Source: Pseudomonas sp. UBA1879
Lineage (GTDB): Bacteria > Pseudomonadota > Gammaproteobacteria > Pseudomonadales > Pseudomonadaceae
Direction of reading: 5' to 3'
Length of the DNA stretch: 64,000 nt
NCBI RefSeq assembly: GCF_002338065.1
Contig: NZ_DDHJ01000018.1
Coordinates: 193,873 to 257,872, forward strand
Below, one piece after another: positions 1 through 8,179 of the stretch (positions are counted from its first letter, which is position 1; the number at the start of each line of letters is the position of its first letter). Made by a program: the position numbers and the translations under genes. Below the pieces are notes generated by a model that saw nothing but the letters and a program-made list of their open reading frames with translations, was not told the DNA's origin and did not search any database.

Positions 1-350
1 CAGCGCTTTCGCGGCCGTCGTACCTCCGGCTGCTCCTACAAATCCTGCGTCAAGTCCAAGTCATCGGCGCGCCGCCCCACGTTCTGCGACACGCCTGGTC
101 TTTCGACACGCCCCGATCCCCGTAGGAGCCGCCGGAGGCACGACGGCCGCGATGGCGTCAGGTCCGTTGCAGATGCGTCGTCAGGTACAGCGCTTTCGCG
201 GCCGTCGTCCCTCCGGCTGCTCCTACAGATCCTGCGTCAAGCCCAAGTCATCGGTGCGCCGCCCCACATTCGGCGTCATGCCTGATTTTTCGCCCCGCCC
301 CGATCCCCGTAGGAGCCGCCGGAGGCACGACGGCCGCGATGGCGGTCTCA
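1..350. repeat. REP elements in an imperfect tandem duplication of about 187 bp
   Basis: Four copies of a REP-like element (GTAGGAGCCGCCGGAGG... and its complement) lie at about 10-39 (inverted), 122-152 (direct), 197-226 (inverted) and 309-339 (direct). The interval 1-187 is repeated imperfectly as 188-350, with the non-REP spacer also conserved (TCCTGCGTCAAG... and CGATCCCCGTAGGAG in both copies). The elements lie downstream of the sensor kinase gene on the minus strand. The start of the array is cut by the window edge. Confidence 0.85.
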
Positions 351-354
351 TGAC

Positions 355-1713
355 TTACGCAGACACAGGCAGCCGCACCCTCACTTCCAGCCCGCCCCCG
401 CGTCGCGCCCGGAGCGTCAGGCTGCCGCCATGTTCGAGCACGATGGCCCGTGCCGCAGGCAGCCCCAGCCCCACGCCGCCGGTGTGTTTGTTACGCGAGC
501 CCTCAATGCGGAAGAACGGAGCGAAGACCTTTTCCTGATATTCCGGCGCAATGCCAGGGCCTCGATCGCTGACACGGATGTCGACGCCGCCGGTCAGGGC
601 GCGCAGGGTCATCCCCGGTTCCACGCCGTATTTGATGGCGTTGTCCAGCAGATTGACCAACACGCGTTTGATGCCGATGGGGCGCCCGACGTAAACGAAG
701 CGCGGCGGACTGTCGAGGGTGACGTCGATCCCGGCATCCTTGTAATCATCGACGAGTGTGTGCAGAAGTTCGGCCAGATCGAACGCCGTGGCCTGCTCCA
801 GCCGCGCATCGTCGCGAAAGAATTCCAGCGCCGAATTGACCATCGCCTGCATTTCGTCCACGTCCCGGAATAGCCGCAGTTGCTGCTCCCGATCCTCGAT
901 GAACTCCCCGCGCAAACGCATGCGTGTCAGCGGCGCGCGCAGGTCGTGGGAAATGGCCGCGAGCATTTGCGTGCGGTCGTGAAGAAAATGCTGGATCTGC
1001 GCCTGCATTCCATTGAACGCCAGGATCGCGTCACGGATTTCCCGAGGCCCTTCAACGGCAATCGGCGGTGCCTTGAAATCCACACCAAAACGCCGCGCGC
1101 CCTTGGCGAAGCGCTCCAACGGCGTCGCCAAATGGCGTGTGGCGATCAGCGCCACCACCAAGGTTGAGGACAGAATCAACAGAAGAATGATCAGGTTGCG
1201 TGGCACCTCCGACAGCCCCCAACTGCGGTTCGGCACCGAAAACAGCACCCAGCTGTGGTCCCGCAGTTCGATCAACAGGCTGTACCGACTTTCGGCCAAT
1301 TGCGGCACCCAATCCGACGGCTCATAGGCCTCGACCCTGGCGTCGGGCCGCTCCAGCAGCGTGCGCAACAACCGGCCGCCAGCACTGAAATCCGGGTTGA
1401 CGACTGCGGGCATCCGGGCATCTTCATGGCGCATCAACCACTGACTGGTGAAGGCCTTGTCGCTGGCCGCGCTGGCGATCCCGGACCGTTGCGCTGTCGG
1501 TACCGAGTCGATGATCCGGGTCACCGCTGCGGCCTTTTCCAGCAGGCCGACTTCCGTCAGCGGCGGCCGGGCCCACACCCCGCCGAGCAGGCTGAACGCC
1601 CCGTTCAGCGCCAGCGACGTGAGCATTGCGGCCACGGTCGTCAGCGCGATCCAGCGCGCCACGGTGTCGCGGGGCAGCTCCAGTGTTGCCTGCACGGCGC
1701 GCAGGACGTTCAT
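355..1713 (-). CDS. Sensor histidine kinase (EnvZ-like, HAMP-containing)
   Basis: This 452-residue inner-membrane kinase is predicted to autophosphorylate on His and pass the phosphate to the response regulator encoded just upstream. Hydrophobic segments near residues 20-46 and 173-191 bracket a periplasmic sensor of about 125 residues, followed by a HAMP region (about 193-245). The H-box is AAISHDLRAPLTR with His256. An N-box (NLLDNAIKYG) and G-boxes (DRGPGIAP, GVGLGLPAA) form the HATPase domain. Its ATG overlaps the regulator stop as ATGA, so the two are translationally coupled. The architecture is that of EnvZ/RstB-type kinases. The signal is not recognisable from the sequence. Confidence 0.93.
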   Translation of the reverse strand: MNVLRAVQATLELPRDTVARWIALTTVAAMLTSLALNGAFSLLGGVWARPPLTEVGLLEKAAAVTRIIDSVPTAQRSGIASAASDKAFTSQWLMRHEDARMPAVVNPDFSAGGRLLRTLLERPDARVEAYEPSDWVPQLAESRYSLLIELRDHSWVLFSVPNRSWGLSEVPRNLIILLLILSSTLVVALIATRHLATPLERFAKGARRFGVDFKAPPIAVEGPREIRDAILAFNGMQAQIQHFLHDRTQMLAAISHDLRAPLTRMRLRGEFIEDREQQLRLFRDVDEMQAMVNSALEFFRDDARLEQATAFDLAELLHTLVDDYKDAGIDVTLDSPPRFVYVGRPIGIKRVLVNLLDNAIKYGVEPGMTLRALTGGVDIRVSDRGPGIAPEYQEKVFAPFFRIEGSRNKHTGGVGLGLPAARAIVLEHGGSLTLRARRGGGLEVRVRLPVSA

Positions 1714-2444
1714 CGACTGACCACTGCGGGGGTGAACAAATACCCGACGTTGCGGACGGTGCGGATCATGGGCATGGCGGTGATTTCAGACTCCAGCTTG
1801 CGACGCAGGCGGCTGACCTGCACATCGATGCTGCGATCGAACGCGTCATGGGTTTCGCCCCGCGCCATGTCCAGCAATTGCTGGCGGGTGAGCACGCGGC
1901 GGGGGTGTTCGGCAAACACCAATAGCAGCTCGAACTCCCCGGCGGACAGCGGAATCATGACTTTTTCCGGAGAACGCAATTCCCGACGCGCCACGTCCAG
2001 TTGCCAGTCGGCGAACATCAGAACAGGCCGGGGCGCTTCATTTGCCAGGCTGCGGGGCTCTCCGGTGCGTCTCAGCACGGCGCGCACGCGGGCTAGCAAC
2101 TCCCGGGCGTCGAAGGGTTTGATCAGGTAGTCGTCGGCGCCCAGCTCCAGGCCGACGATGCGATCACTCGGCTCACCCAGCGCGGTCAGCATGATCACCG
2201 CGACGTTGTGTTCTGCGCGCAAGCGCTGGCACAGCACCAGCCCGCTGTCTCCCGGAAGCATTACGTCGAGGATGATCAAATCCGGCGCACGCCGCTCGAC
2301 GGCTTGCCACAGTGAAGTTCCGTCGATGGCGACCTCGACGCTGTAGCCGTGTTGCTGGAGAAATTTCTGCAGGAGGGCGAGGACTTCGAGGTCGTCGTCC
2401 ACCAGGATGAGATGGCTCACGTTCGGCACGCTGTCAGGCTGCAA
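1710..2444 (-). CDS. OmpR-family response regulator
   Basis: The protein has an N-terminal receiver domain with acidic pocket VDDD and phospho-acceptor Asp60 in ILDVMLPGD, and a C-terminal winged-helix DNA-binding domain (DVQVSRLRRKLE, RTVRNVGYLF). It is the cognate regulator of the kinase that follows with a 4-bp overlap. The start is uncertain: the longest frame opens at a TTG (2444), while GTG codons at 2429 and 2420 would give MPNVSHLILVDDD or MSHLILVDDD, the usual length before the first strand. None has a strong Shine-Dalgarno. The regulon is unknown. Confidence 0.93.
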   Translation of the reverse strand: MQPDSVPNVSHLILVDDDLEVLALLQKFLQQHGYSVEVAIDGTSLWQAVERRAPDLIILDVMLPGDSGLVLCQRLRAEHNVAVIMLTALGEPSDRIVGLELGADDYLIKPFDARELLARVRAVLRRTGEPRSLANEAPRPVLMFADWQLDVARRELRSPEKVMIPLSAGEFELLLVFAEHPRRVLTRQQLLDMARGETHDAFDRSIDVQVSRLRRKLESEITAMPMIRTVRNVGYLFTPAVVSR

Positions 2445-2579
2445 AATAGACGCCTATCTAAAATCATTCGGCGCGCCGCGTCATATATTTCAATCCGGCA
2501 ACAAAGCGACTGACTGGCAAAAAATCGGCAATCTTCGCGCAAAAAAGCCCATGCAGCATCGCTGGCATTCCCTGTCGAG

Positions 2580-3371
2580 ATGCTCCGCATGCCCATTCTC
2601 AAACCTGCTGTGCCGTGTAATCGATTTGTTGCCGTCAGCGTGATGGCTTTGCTTGCCAGCGGTTGTGCGACGTCCCCGTCCACTCGGCCGACCGCCTGTG
2701 AGCCGGTCGAGTACCGGATTCATGACCCGGCGCAATCGCTCAATCGGGGCATCTTCGCCTTTAACCGCACGGTCGATGACTATGCCGTGGCGCCGGTGGC
2801 TCGCGGTTATCGTCACCTGCCAGAGGTTTTCCAGAGCGGCGTGCACAACTTCATCGCCAACTTCGGTGAGCCGAAGGTCTTCATCAATGACCTGCTCCAA
2901 GGCAACGGTCGACGCTCGCTCAACACCCTCGGACGCTTCCTGATCAACACCACCGTGGGGGTGGTCGGGCTGGTCGATGTGACGGGCAAGCTGGGTATCG
3001 AGCGGCACAAGGCGGATTTCGGGCAGACCTTTGGCGTGTGGAACATCGCCGACGGCCCCATCGTCGAGTTGCCGCTGTTCGGCAGCGCCAACCTGCGTGA
3101 TGCCACCGGCAAGGTGTTGAGTTTTGCGGTCGATCCGTTTGGCGACAACAGCGACACCGTGCAGGCCTTGAGCACGCTCAACACCGTCGGCGGCATCGTC
3201 GATGGCCGAGCGCGCCAGCTGCCGGCGACTGACAAGTTGCGGCAGTCGCCCGATTATTACGAGGCGCTGCGGGACACCACGGCGGCGAAACGGGCGGCTT
3301 TTGTTGAGGAGGGGCGGTCAGGCACCGTCGGAGATGGGGCGACCGAATGCTCCGCGTTCAATAACGATTGA
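2580..3371 (+). CDS. mlaA: MlaA/VacJ-family outer-membrane lipoprotein
   Basis: MlaA sits in the outer membrane and removes mislocalised phospholipids from the outer leaflet, handing them to the Mla pathway. The N-terminus is a lipoprotein signal with lipobox LLASGC (Cys29 from the first Met; a second Met at 2589 is an equally good start). The mature part carries family hallmarks: DPAQSLNRGIFAFNR, FGEPKVFINDLLQG, GRFLINTTVGVVGLVDV and DFGQTFGVW. The 263-residue length is normal. The gene stands alone: no mlaBCDEF genes are adjacent, as is common for vacJ in pseudomonads. Its 3' end overlaps the convergent Hsp20 gene by 14 bp. Confidence 0.93.
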   Translation: MLRMPILKPAVPCNRFVAVSVMALLASGCATSPSTRPTACEPVEYRIHDPAQSLNRGIFAFNRTVDDYAVAPVARGYRHLPEVFQSGVHNFIANFGEPKVFINDLLQGNGRRSLNTLGRFLINTTVGVVGLVDVTGKLGIERHKADFGQTFGVWNIADGPIVELPLFGSANLRDATGKVLSFAVDPFGDNSDTVQALSTLNTVGGIVDGRARQLPATDKLRQSPDYYEALRDTTAAKRAAFVEEGRSGTVGDGATECSAFNND

Positions 3372-3819
3372 TCCGGTGCTGACCGGAGGCGCCGTCCGAG
3401 CTGTCAATCCGGATCTGCCGAGCCTTGGCCGGGTCCGGCATGTGGTGCAGCAGGAAGACGATCAACAGCCCGTTTTCGAACGTCGCGCCCTGGACCTCGA
3501 TGTGGTCCGCGAGGTGAAACACCATGCGAAACGCACCGTGGGCAATGCCTTGATGTAAATACGAGGCGCCCGCATCCATGTAGCGCTCGCCGCCGCAGAC
3601 CGTGAGCACGCTTTTTTCCAGTTGAAGGTCGAGGTCGTCGGCGCACAGCCCGGCGGCGGCAATGACGATCCGGTAATGATCGTCGCCGTAGCGCTCGACA
3701 TTGTGAGGCGGGTAGCCCGAGGCTGTTTCGCTGTGAAGGGTTGACTCGAAGACATCGTTGAAACGATCGAATCCCACCGATTGGCGGAACAGCGGGGCCA
3801 GTGAACTTGCAATGGCCAT
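3358..3819 (-). CDS. Small heat-shock protein, Hsp20/IbpA family
   Basis: This 153-residue protein has an alpha-crystallin domain: NVERYGDDHYRIVIAAAGL at its start, then LTVCGGE, and the typical AFRMVFHLADHIEV strand with an ATFENGLLIV strand. Small Hsps are ATP-independent holdases that keep unfolding proteins soluble. The ATG at 3819 is preferred over a TTG at 3825 because the AGGAG ribosome-binding site is correctly spaced only from the ATG. The canonical C-terminal I-x-I tail is not obvious; the end reads SGQHRINRY. I see no clear ROSE-type thermometer in the short leader. Confidence 0.9.
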   Translation of the reverse strand: MAIASSLAPLFRQSVGFDRFNDVFESTLHSETASGYPPHNVERYGDDHYRIVIAAAGLCADDLDLQLEKSVLTVCGGERYMDAGASYLHQGIAHGAFRMVFHLADHIEVQGATFENGLLIVFLLHHMPDPAKARQIRIDSSDGASGQHRINRY

Positions 3820-3964
3820 GTCCAACTCTCCTGAATGCTTGGATGATCACGACGTTGATCGCGATCTGGATTCGCACACTAAGAGTTGAGCTCACTGGCC
3901 GGAAAATACAAGTCAGCCCAACAAACCCCCGGGCGATAGGGCGCGTGCACGATTACAAAACGTT

Positions 3965-4270
3965 CGGGGGCGAGTGTTTGGCACAAAACCGTGATGGCGT
4001 CGGCACCACACGGTCTGGCCGATTCAAAACAGTCCCTGTAGGAGCCGCCGGAGGTACGACGGCCGCGAAGCGGTGCCTCAGCGAGTGATTAACCGCCTGA
4101 AAGATCGCGTTCGCGGCCGTCGCAGGCTCCGGCGGCTCCTACAGCGTTCGGGGCGGTTCGCAGGTGGGTGTTTGGCACAAAACCGCGATGGCGCTCGGCA
4201 CCACCCGGTGTGGCTGATTCAGCGCAGTTTCTGTAGGAGCCGCCGGAGGTACGACGGCCGCGAAGCGGTG
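3965..4270. repeat. Composite REP repeat, two tandem copies
   Basis: REP elements lie at 4038-4068 (direct), 4112-4142 (inverted) and 4233-4263 (direct). Between them a non-REP core recurs twice, at about 3975-4037 and 4160-4232 (GTGTTTGGCACAAAACCG..., then ...GATTCA just before the next REP). The same core appears in opposite orientation three times in the array at 18.5-19.07 kb, so this is a dispersed composite unit and not isolated REPs. No credible coding sequence lies in the gap 3820-4383. Confidence 0.85.
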
Positions 4271-4383
4271 TGTCAGGCAACGCGTCTTTCGCTGGTTTAC
4301 CACCTACGTGCCTTCGACGTCGCCTTGGTTAGCGCGATTTACAGCTACCATCCTCGGCCAACCGGGCTGCTCGAGTAAGGCCA

Positions 4384-4899
4384 TCAAGCCATCGGAGTGT
4401 GTGCGTCCTCGAAAATCGCGAGCATGTCCAGGACGGTACTTTCCAGATAACGACCCGCCCGATAGTCCGCCTTTACGGCATCGCCGCCCTTCACCACACT
4501 CTGCGGGCTTTCCACGAAGCGGCCCAGCGGCTGAAATGCTTCATCGAGCACCAGCACGAACGGGATTGAAATGCGCTCCAGGCCCAGCCGATCCTTGAGT
4601 GCATGCTCCGCACGACTTTTGGTAATCACCGACAGCTCGATGGTCGGCTGTGTGCGCCGCAGGTAATCCGTGACGGTGAGGTTGATCTGGCAGTCCGGGC
4701 ACCACATTTCGCCTGCCGCCAGCAGATGAAAGCGGCCTCGCACGGCACGCAGCCGCTCAAGGGTGGCAGAGCTGATGGCATCCGTGTCCGCGAGCTGCCG
4801 CTGAATGCGCCGAACCGTGTCGACTTCTGCGGGCAGGCCGCGGGCGACGAAGGTTTCGAAGGCTTCACCGATGCCAAAAAGGTCCTGGTATGAGGTCAT
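4384..4899 (-). CDS. Thioredoxin-family protein with a WCPDC motif
   Basis: The protein has about 171 residues, with an N-terminal helical extension before a thioredoxin-like fold. The redox-type motif WCPDC gives Cys67 and Cys70, and a cis-Pro candidate lies in ISIPFVLVLDE. No signal peptide is visible, so it is probably cytoplasmic. CPDC in place of CGPC, and the unusual N-terminus, suggest a bacillithiol/YtpP-like or BrxC-like reductase rather than classical TrxA; this is inferred from the motif only. The start is uncertain: ATG at 4899 (MTSYQDLF) was chosen, with an in-frame ATG at 4932; neither has a strong ribosome-binding site. Confidence 0.8.
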   Translation of the reverse strand: MTSYQDLFGIGEAFETFVARGLPAEVDTVRRIQRQLADTDAISSATLERLRAVRGRFHLLAAGEMWCPDCQINLTVTDYLRRTQPTIELSVITKSRAEHALKDRLGLERISIPFVLVLDEAFQPLGRFVESPQSVVKGGDAVKADYRAGRYLESTVLDMLAIFEDAHTPMA

Positions 4900-4992
4900 G
4901 AGGGGGCTCGCTGTCAATTTCCGATGAGGCATCCCAGCAGAAATGCCGCCACCCTGCAATCCTGGCAGGCCAGGCCGGGGCAGGCCGACCGG

Positions 4993-5274
4993 TTACCGCC
5001 GCGCGTTGGGTTTCACGATCTTCAAGCGCGCAATCGCGAGGGTGTGCAGGTATTGCCGCACGGCATCGTGGTGCTCAGTGCTGACGTGATAACTGTCCAG
5101 CAGGCCCAGCAGATACCCCTCTGCCATACCGTGATACCGCGACACGCTTTCGCGGGTGTCGCTGGTTTTCAGCCTGATGATCAACGCATCGATCCGCGCC
5201 CGGTGTTCATGGGACAACCAGCCGTCCTGCGGCGGCGATCCTGCTTCGTCCAGCGGCGTTGCATCGGTACTCAT
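4993..5274 (-). CDS. Hypothetical protein, 93 residues
   Basis: This small soluble protein has a His-rich helical C-terminal half (HGMAEGYLLGLLDSYHVS, then HHDAVRQYLHTLAIARLKI). I do not recognise a family. The start at 5274 is supported by a GGAGG located 5 nt before the ATG; a longer open frame to 5370 has no such site. It lies between the thioredoxin-like gene and a LysR regulator on the same strand, about 90 bp from each, so operon membership is possible but not shown. Confidence 0.72.
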   Translation of the reverse strand: MSTDATPLDEAGSPPQDGWLSHEHRARIDALIIRLKTSDTRESVSRYHGMAEGYLLGLLDSYHVSTEHHDAVRQYLHTLAIARLKIVKPNARR

Positions 5275-5376
5275 TGAACCTCCAAGGGGCTGGTCATCAT
5301 GTCGCCCGGTGTCGATCACCCTACCTGCTTTGCCAGGGTGACAGGCAGCGAAATCGAGCAACTCGATCAATCCGGA

Positions 5377-6291
5377 TCAGCGTGCCCGCTGCATGTCCTG
5401 CTGCTTTTTAAACGCCCTGACATGATCGATCAACGCCCTCAATTTCGGCGCCAGGTTGTGCCGATTCGGGTAGTAGAGGTGAAAACCGGGAAAGGGCGTC
5501 AAATACTCATCCAGCACTGTCACCAACTCCCCGCGCTCGATATACGGCCGGAACGTGTCTTCGATGCCGAAGGTAATTCCGCCACCCGCCAATGCCGTGC
5601 GCACCATCAACAGCATGTCGTTGGTGGTGACCTGTGGCGCAACCGCCACAGCGAACCCGCGGCCTTGCTCGGTGAATTCCCAGCGCCACGGCGCGACCTC
5701 CGGGGCGGGGCGCCAGCCGATGCAACGATGGACAGCGAGGTCACGGGGATGCTGCGGCCTCCCGTGCCGCGCAAGGTACGCCGGGCTGGCGACAGCGACT
5801 TCGCGCTGCTCACCGGTTACCGGAATGGCGATCATGTCCTGCTCGATCACTTCGCCCAAACGCACGCCAGCGTCGAACCCGCGTTCGACAATATCAAATT
5901 CCTCATCGGTGACCGTCACGTCCAGGGTTACCTGAGGAAACGCCTCGACGAAGCTGGCAATCAATGGGCCGTCGAGAAACCGTTCGGCGATTGACGTCAC
6001 GGCCACCCTCAACACGCCGCGCGGCGGGCCTTGCAATGCTGCGCTGTCGAGTGCCACGGCCATCGCTGACAGCGCGTCTGCAGTCTGCCGATGCAGGGTT
6101 TCACCCGCGTCGGTCAGTCGCACATGGCGGGTAGAGCGGTGGACCAGAGAGACCCCGAGGCTGTCCTCGAGCCTGCGAATGCTTTGGCTCACCGCCGAGC
6201 GAGTGACACCCAGGTGATCCGCCGCTGCTCGAAAATTGTGCCAGTGCGCGACAGCGGCGAAGACCTTCAGAAGGTTGAGATCAATGTCCAT
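5377..6291 (-). CDS. LysR-family transcriptional regulator
   Basis: The 304-residue regulator has the N-terminal winged HTH (LLKVFAAVAHWHNFRAAADHLGVTRSAVSQSIRRLE in successive helices) and a C-terminal substrate-binding domain containing EFDIVERGFDAGVRLG, the signature of the CrgA/DsdC-like subgroup. It is divergent from the SDR gene at 6394 with a 102-bp shared intergenic region, the usual layout for a LysR activator and its target. The inducer is unknown. Confidence 0.92.
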   Translation of the reverse strand: MDIDLNLLKVFAAVAHWHNFRAAADHLGVTRSAVSQSIRRLEDSLGVSLVHRSTRHVRLTDAGETLHRQTADALSAMAVALDSAALQGPPRGVLRVAVTSIAERFLDGPLIASFVEAFPQVTLDVTVTDEEFDIVERGFDAGVRLGEVIEQDMIAIPVTGEQREVAVASPAYLARHGRPQHPRDLAVHRCIGWRPAPEVAPWRWEFTEQGRGFAVAVAPQVTTNDMLLMVRTALAGGGITFGIEDTFRPYIERGELVTVLDEYLTPFPGFHLYYPNRHNLAPKLRALIDHVRAFKKQQDMQRAR

Positions 6292-6393
6292 TGGTAAGTG
6301 GCGCTAACGTGTTCAGTCAGGAGAAGGGGAGTTATCGCGACAATGCGTGAGAGGTAGGGTAGGCGTCAACCTCACTCACACGAGACCCTGAAT

Positions 6394-7128
6394 ATGAATA
6401 CGAACATCGACAAAGTCGTACTGATCACGGGCGCCTCCAGCGGTATCGGCGAAGGCATTGCCCGCGTGCTGGGTGCCGCCGGCGCCACCCTGATGCTGGG
6501 CGCGCGACGCCTCGATCGCTTGCAAACCCTCGTTGACGAGATTAACGCGGCGGGCGGGAAGGCCGAGTGCCGTCGGCTTGACGTGACGGACGCAACGGAT
6601 GTCACGGCGTTCGCCCAGGAGGCCCGGACGCGTTGGGGCAGGGTCGACGTCATCATCAACAACGCCGGGATCATGCCGCTGTCGCCCATGGCTTCGATGA
6701 AAACCGAGGAGTGGGATCGCATGGTCGACGTCAACATCAAGGGCGTGTTGCATGGCATTGCGGCGGTGTTGCCCGAATTCACCCGGCGCGGCTCCGGCCA
6801 TGTCATCAACATTGCGTCGGTCGGCGCGCTGAGCGTCGTGCCCACGGCGGCGGTGTACTGCGCGACCAAATACGCTGTGCGTGCCATTTCTGACGGCTTG
6901 CGTCAGGAAAGTCCGGATATTCGGGTCACCTGCATCCACCCCGGTGTCGTGGAAAGTGAACTGGCGTCGACCGTCACCGATGACACCGCCAAGTCCGCGA
7001 TGGAGACTTATCGGGCCATTGCCTTGCAGCCCGAAGCGATCGGTAGGGCGGTGCGCTACGTTATCGAGCAGCCGGATGACGTTGATGTCAACGAAATCGT
7101 GGTGCGGCCGACGCGGACGGTTCAATGA
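6394..7128 (+). CDS. Short-chain dehydrogenase/reductase (SDR)
   Basis: This 244-residue NAD(P)-dependent oxidoreductase has the Rossmann glycine motif TGASSGIG (residues 13-20), the NNAG motif (89-92) and a catalytic triad of Ser142, Tyr155 and Lys159 (YCATK). The basic RR pair after the second strand favours NADP. The sequence resembles the YdfG/classical SDR group acting on small hydroxy acids or aldehydes; the substrate is not predictable. It is probably controlled by the divergent LysR regulator. The stop overlaps the convergent LysR gene by 7 bp. Confidence 0.92.
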   Translation: MNTNIDKVVLITGASSGIGEGIARVLGAAGATLMLGARRLDRLQTLVDEINAAGGKAECRRLDVTDATDVTAFAQEARTRWGRVDVIINNAGIMPLSPMASMKTEEWDRMVDVNIKGVLHGIAAVLPEFTRRGSGHVINIASVGALSVVPTAAVYCATKYAVRAISDGLRQESPDIRVTCIHPGVVESELASTVTDDTAKSAMETYRAIALQPEAIGRAVRYVIEQPDDVDVNEIVVRPTRTVQ

Positions 7129-8090
7129 TCGCGAGCGTGACCGGATGTGGCGATGTCCTGCTGCGCCGAGCCCAACAACCACTGGCGAAACACCTCTGCG
7201 CACGGTGACAGCGTGCGGTGTTTCACAGAGGCCAAAAACTCGCCAAAGCGGGTGACGCATTGCAAATCCGTCACCCGCTGCAATTCACCTTTGGCGACCG
7301 CCTCATCCCCCATGAAGCTCCACGCCAGGCCGATGCCCATGCCCTGCTGCACGGCGCGGAAGGCCAGGGTCAGTTGGTTGAACACCGGCGCGTTGTCAGG
7401 CGGGGTGTAGTCATGGTCGAGCAACTGAAACCATTGCTGCCAGTCCATGCAACGCCAGGCGGAAGTGTCGATCTGCACAAGGTTGGCCCGGGCGAGGTCT
7501 TCCAGCGTGTCGATGCCGGACACATCGTAGGCAGCGTGAGCGACCGGGTAGACGATTTCCGGGAGCAGGAAGTCGCTGTCGAGCGAGGCCCACTCGCCGT
7601 CGCCGTAGAGGATGCCCAGGTCGAAGTCGTTGAGGCTGGCGTCGTCGATTTCGTTGATCGCGTGAACGTGCACGGCGATGTCGGGATAGGCCTTGTTGAA
7701 TTCGATGAGTTTGGGAAACAGCCAGAACTGCGCCAGCGCATGGGTCGCCAGCACTGACACAGCGTTGGTCTGGTGGACGTTACGAATGCGCGTGACGCTC
7801 TGGTACAGGCTTGCCAGCATCACGTTGACCGTCATCAGCAGTTCCTCCCCCGCGCGAGTCAGTGCCACACCCCGAGGTTTGCGCTCGAACACTGGCACGC
7901 CGATGCAGACTTCCAATTGGCGCATCTGTTTGCTCACGGCGCTTTGCGTCAGGAACAGCTCGAACGCCGCATGGGTGAAGCTGGCGTGTCGCCCCACGGC
8001 TTCGAAGGTGATCAGCGTTTCCAGCGGCGGAAGGTTGCGCAGGTAGCGGTTGATGGCGGTTGTCCTCAAGGCTTGTTCAGGGCATGACAT
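7122..8090 (-). CDS. LysR-family transcriptional regulator (GcvA-like)
   Basis: This 322-residue LysR protein has an HTH in residues of about 20-80 (LPPLETLITFEAVGRHASF, then LTQSAVSKQMRQLE) and a GcvA/AmpR-like effector domain. The spelling LPPLETLITFEAV is typical of the GcvA/choline-sulfate-regulator branch. It is divergent from the EamA-family exporter at 8180 across an 89-bp gap and may control it. The first codon at 8090 gives MSCPEQALRTTAINRYLRNL; a shorter start is possible. Confidence 0.9.
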   Translation of the reverse strand: MSCPEQALRTTAINRYLRNLPPLETLITFEAVGRHASFTHAAFELFLTQSAVSKQMRQLEVCIGVPVFERKPRGVALTRAGEELLMTVNVMLASLYQSVTRIRNVHQTNAVSVLATHALAQFWLFPKLIEFNKAYPDIAVHVHAINEIDDASLNDFDLGILYGDGEWASLDSDFLLPEIVYPVAHAAYDVSGIDTLEDLARANLVQIDTSAWRCMDWQQWFQLLDHDYTPPDNAPVFNQLTLAFRAVQQGMGIGLAWSFMGDEAVAKGELQRVTDLQCVTRFGEFLASVKHRTLSPCAEVFRQWLLGSAQQDIATSGHARDH

Positions 8091-8179
8091 TCCGCTGGGG
8101 AATGCATCGCCGATTTTTTATCGCATGTGCGCAGTATCGTCCCTCGATAGAATTTCGCCAAACTGCCTGCCGAGTCGGA

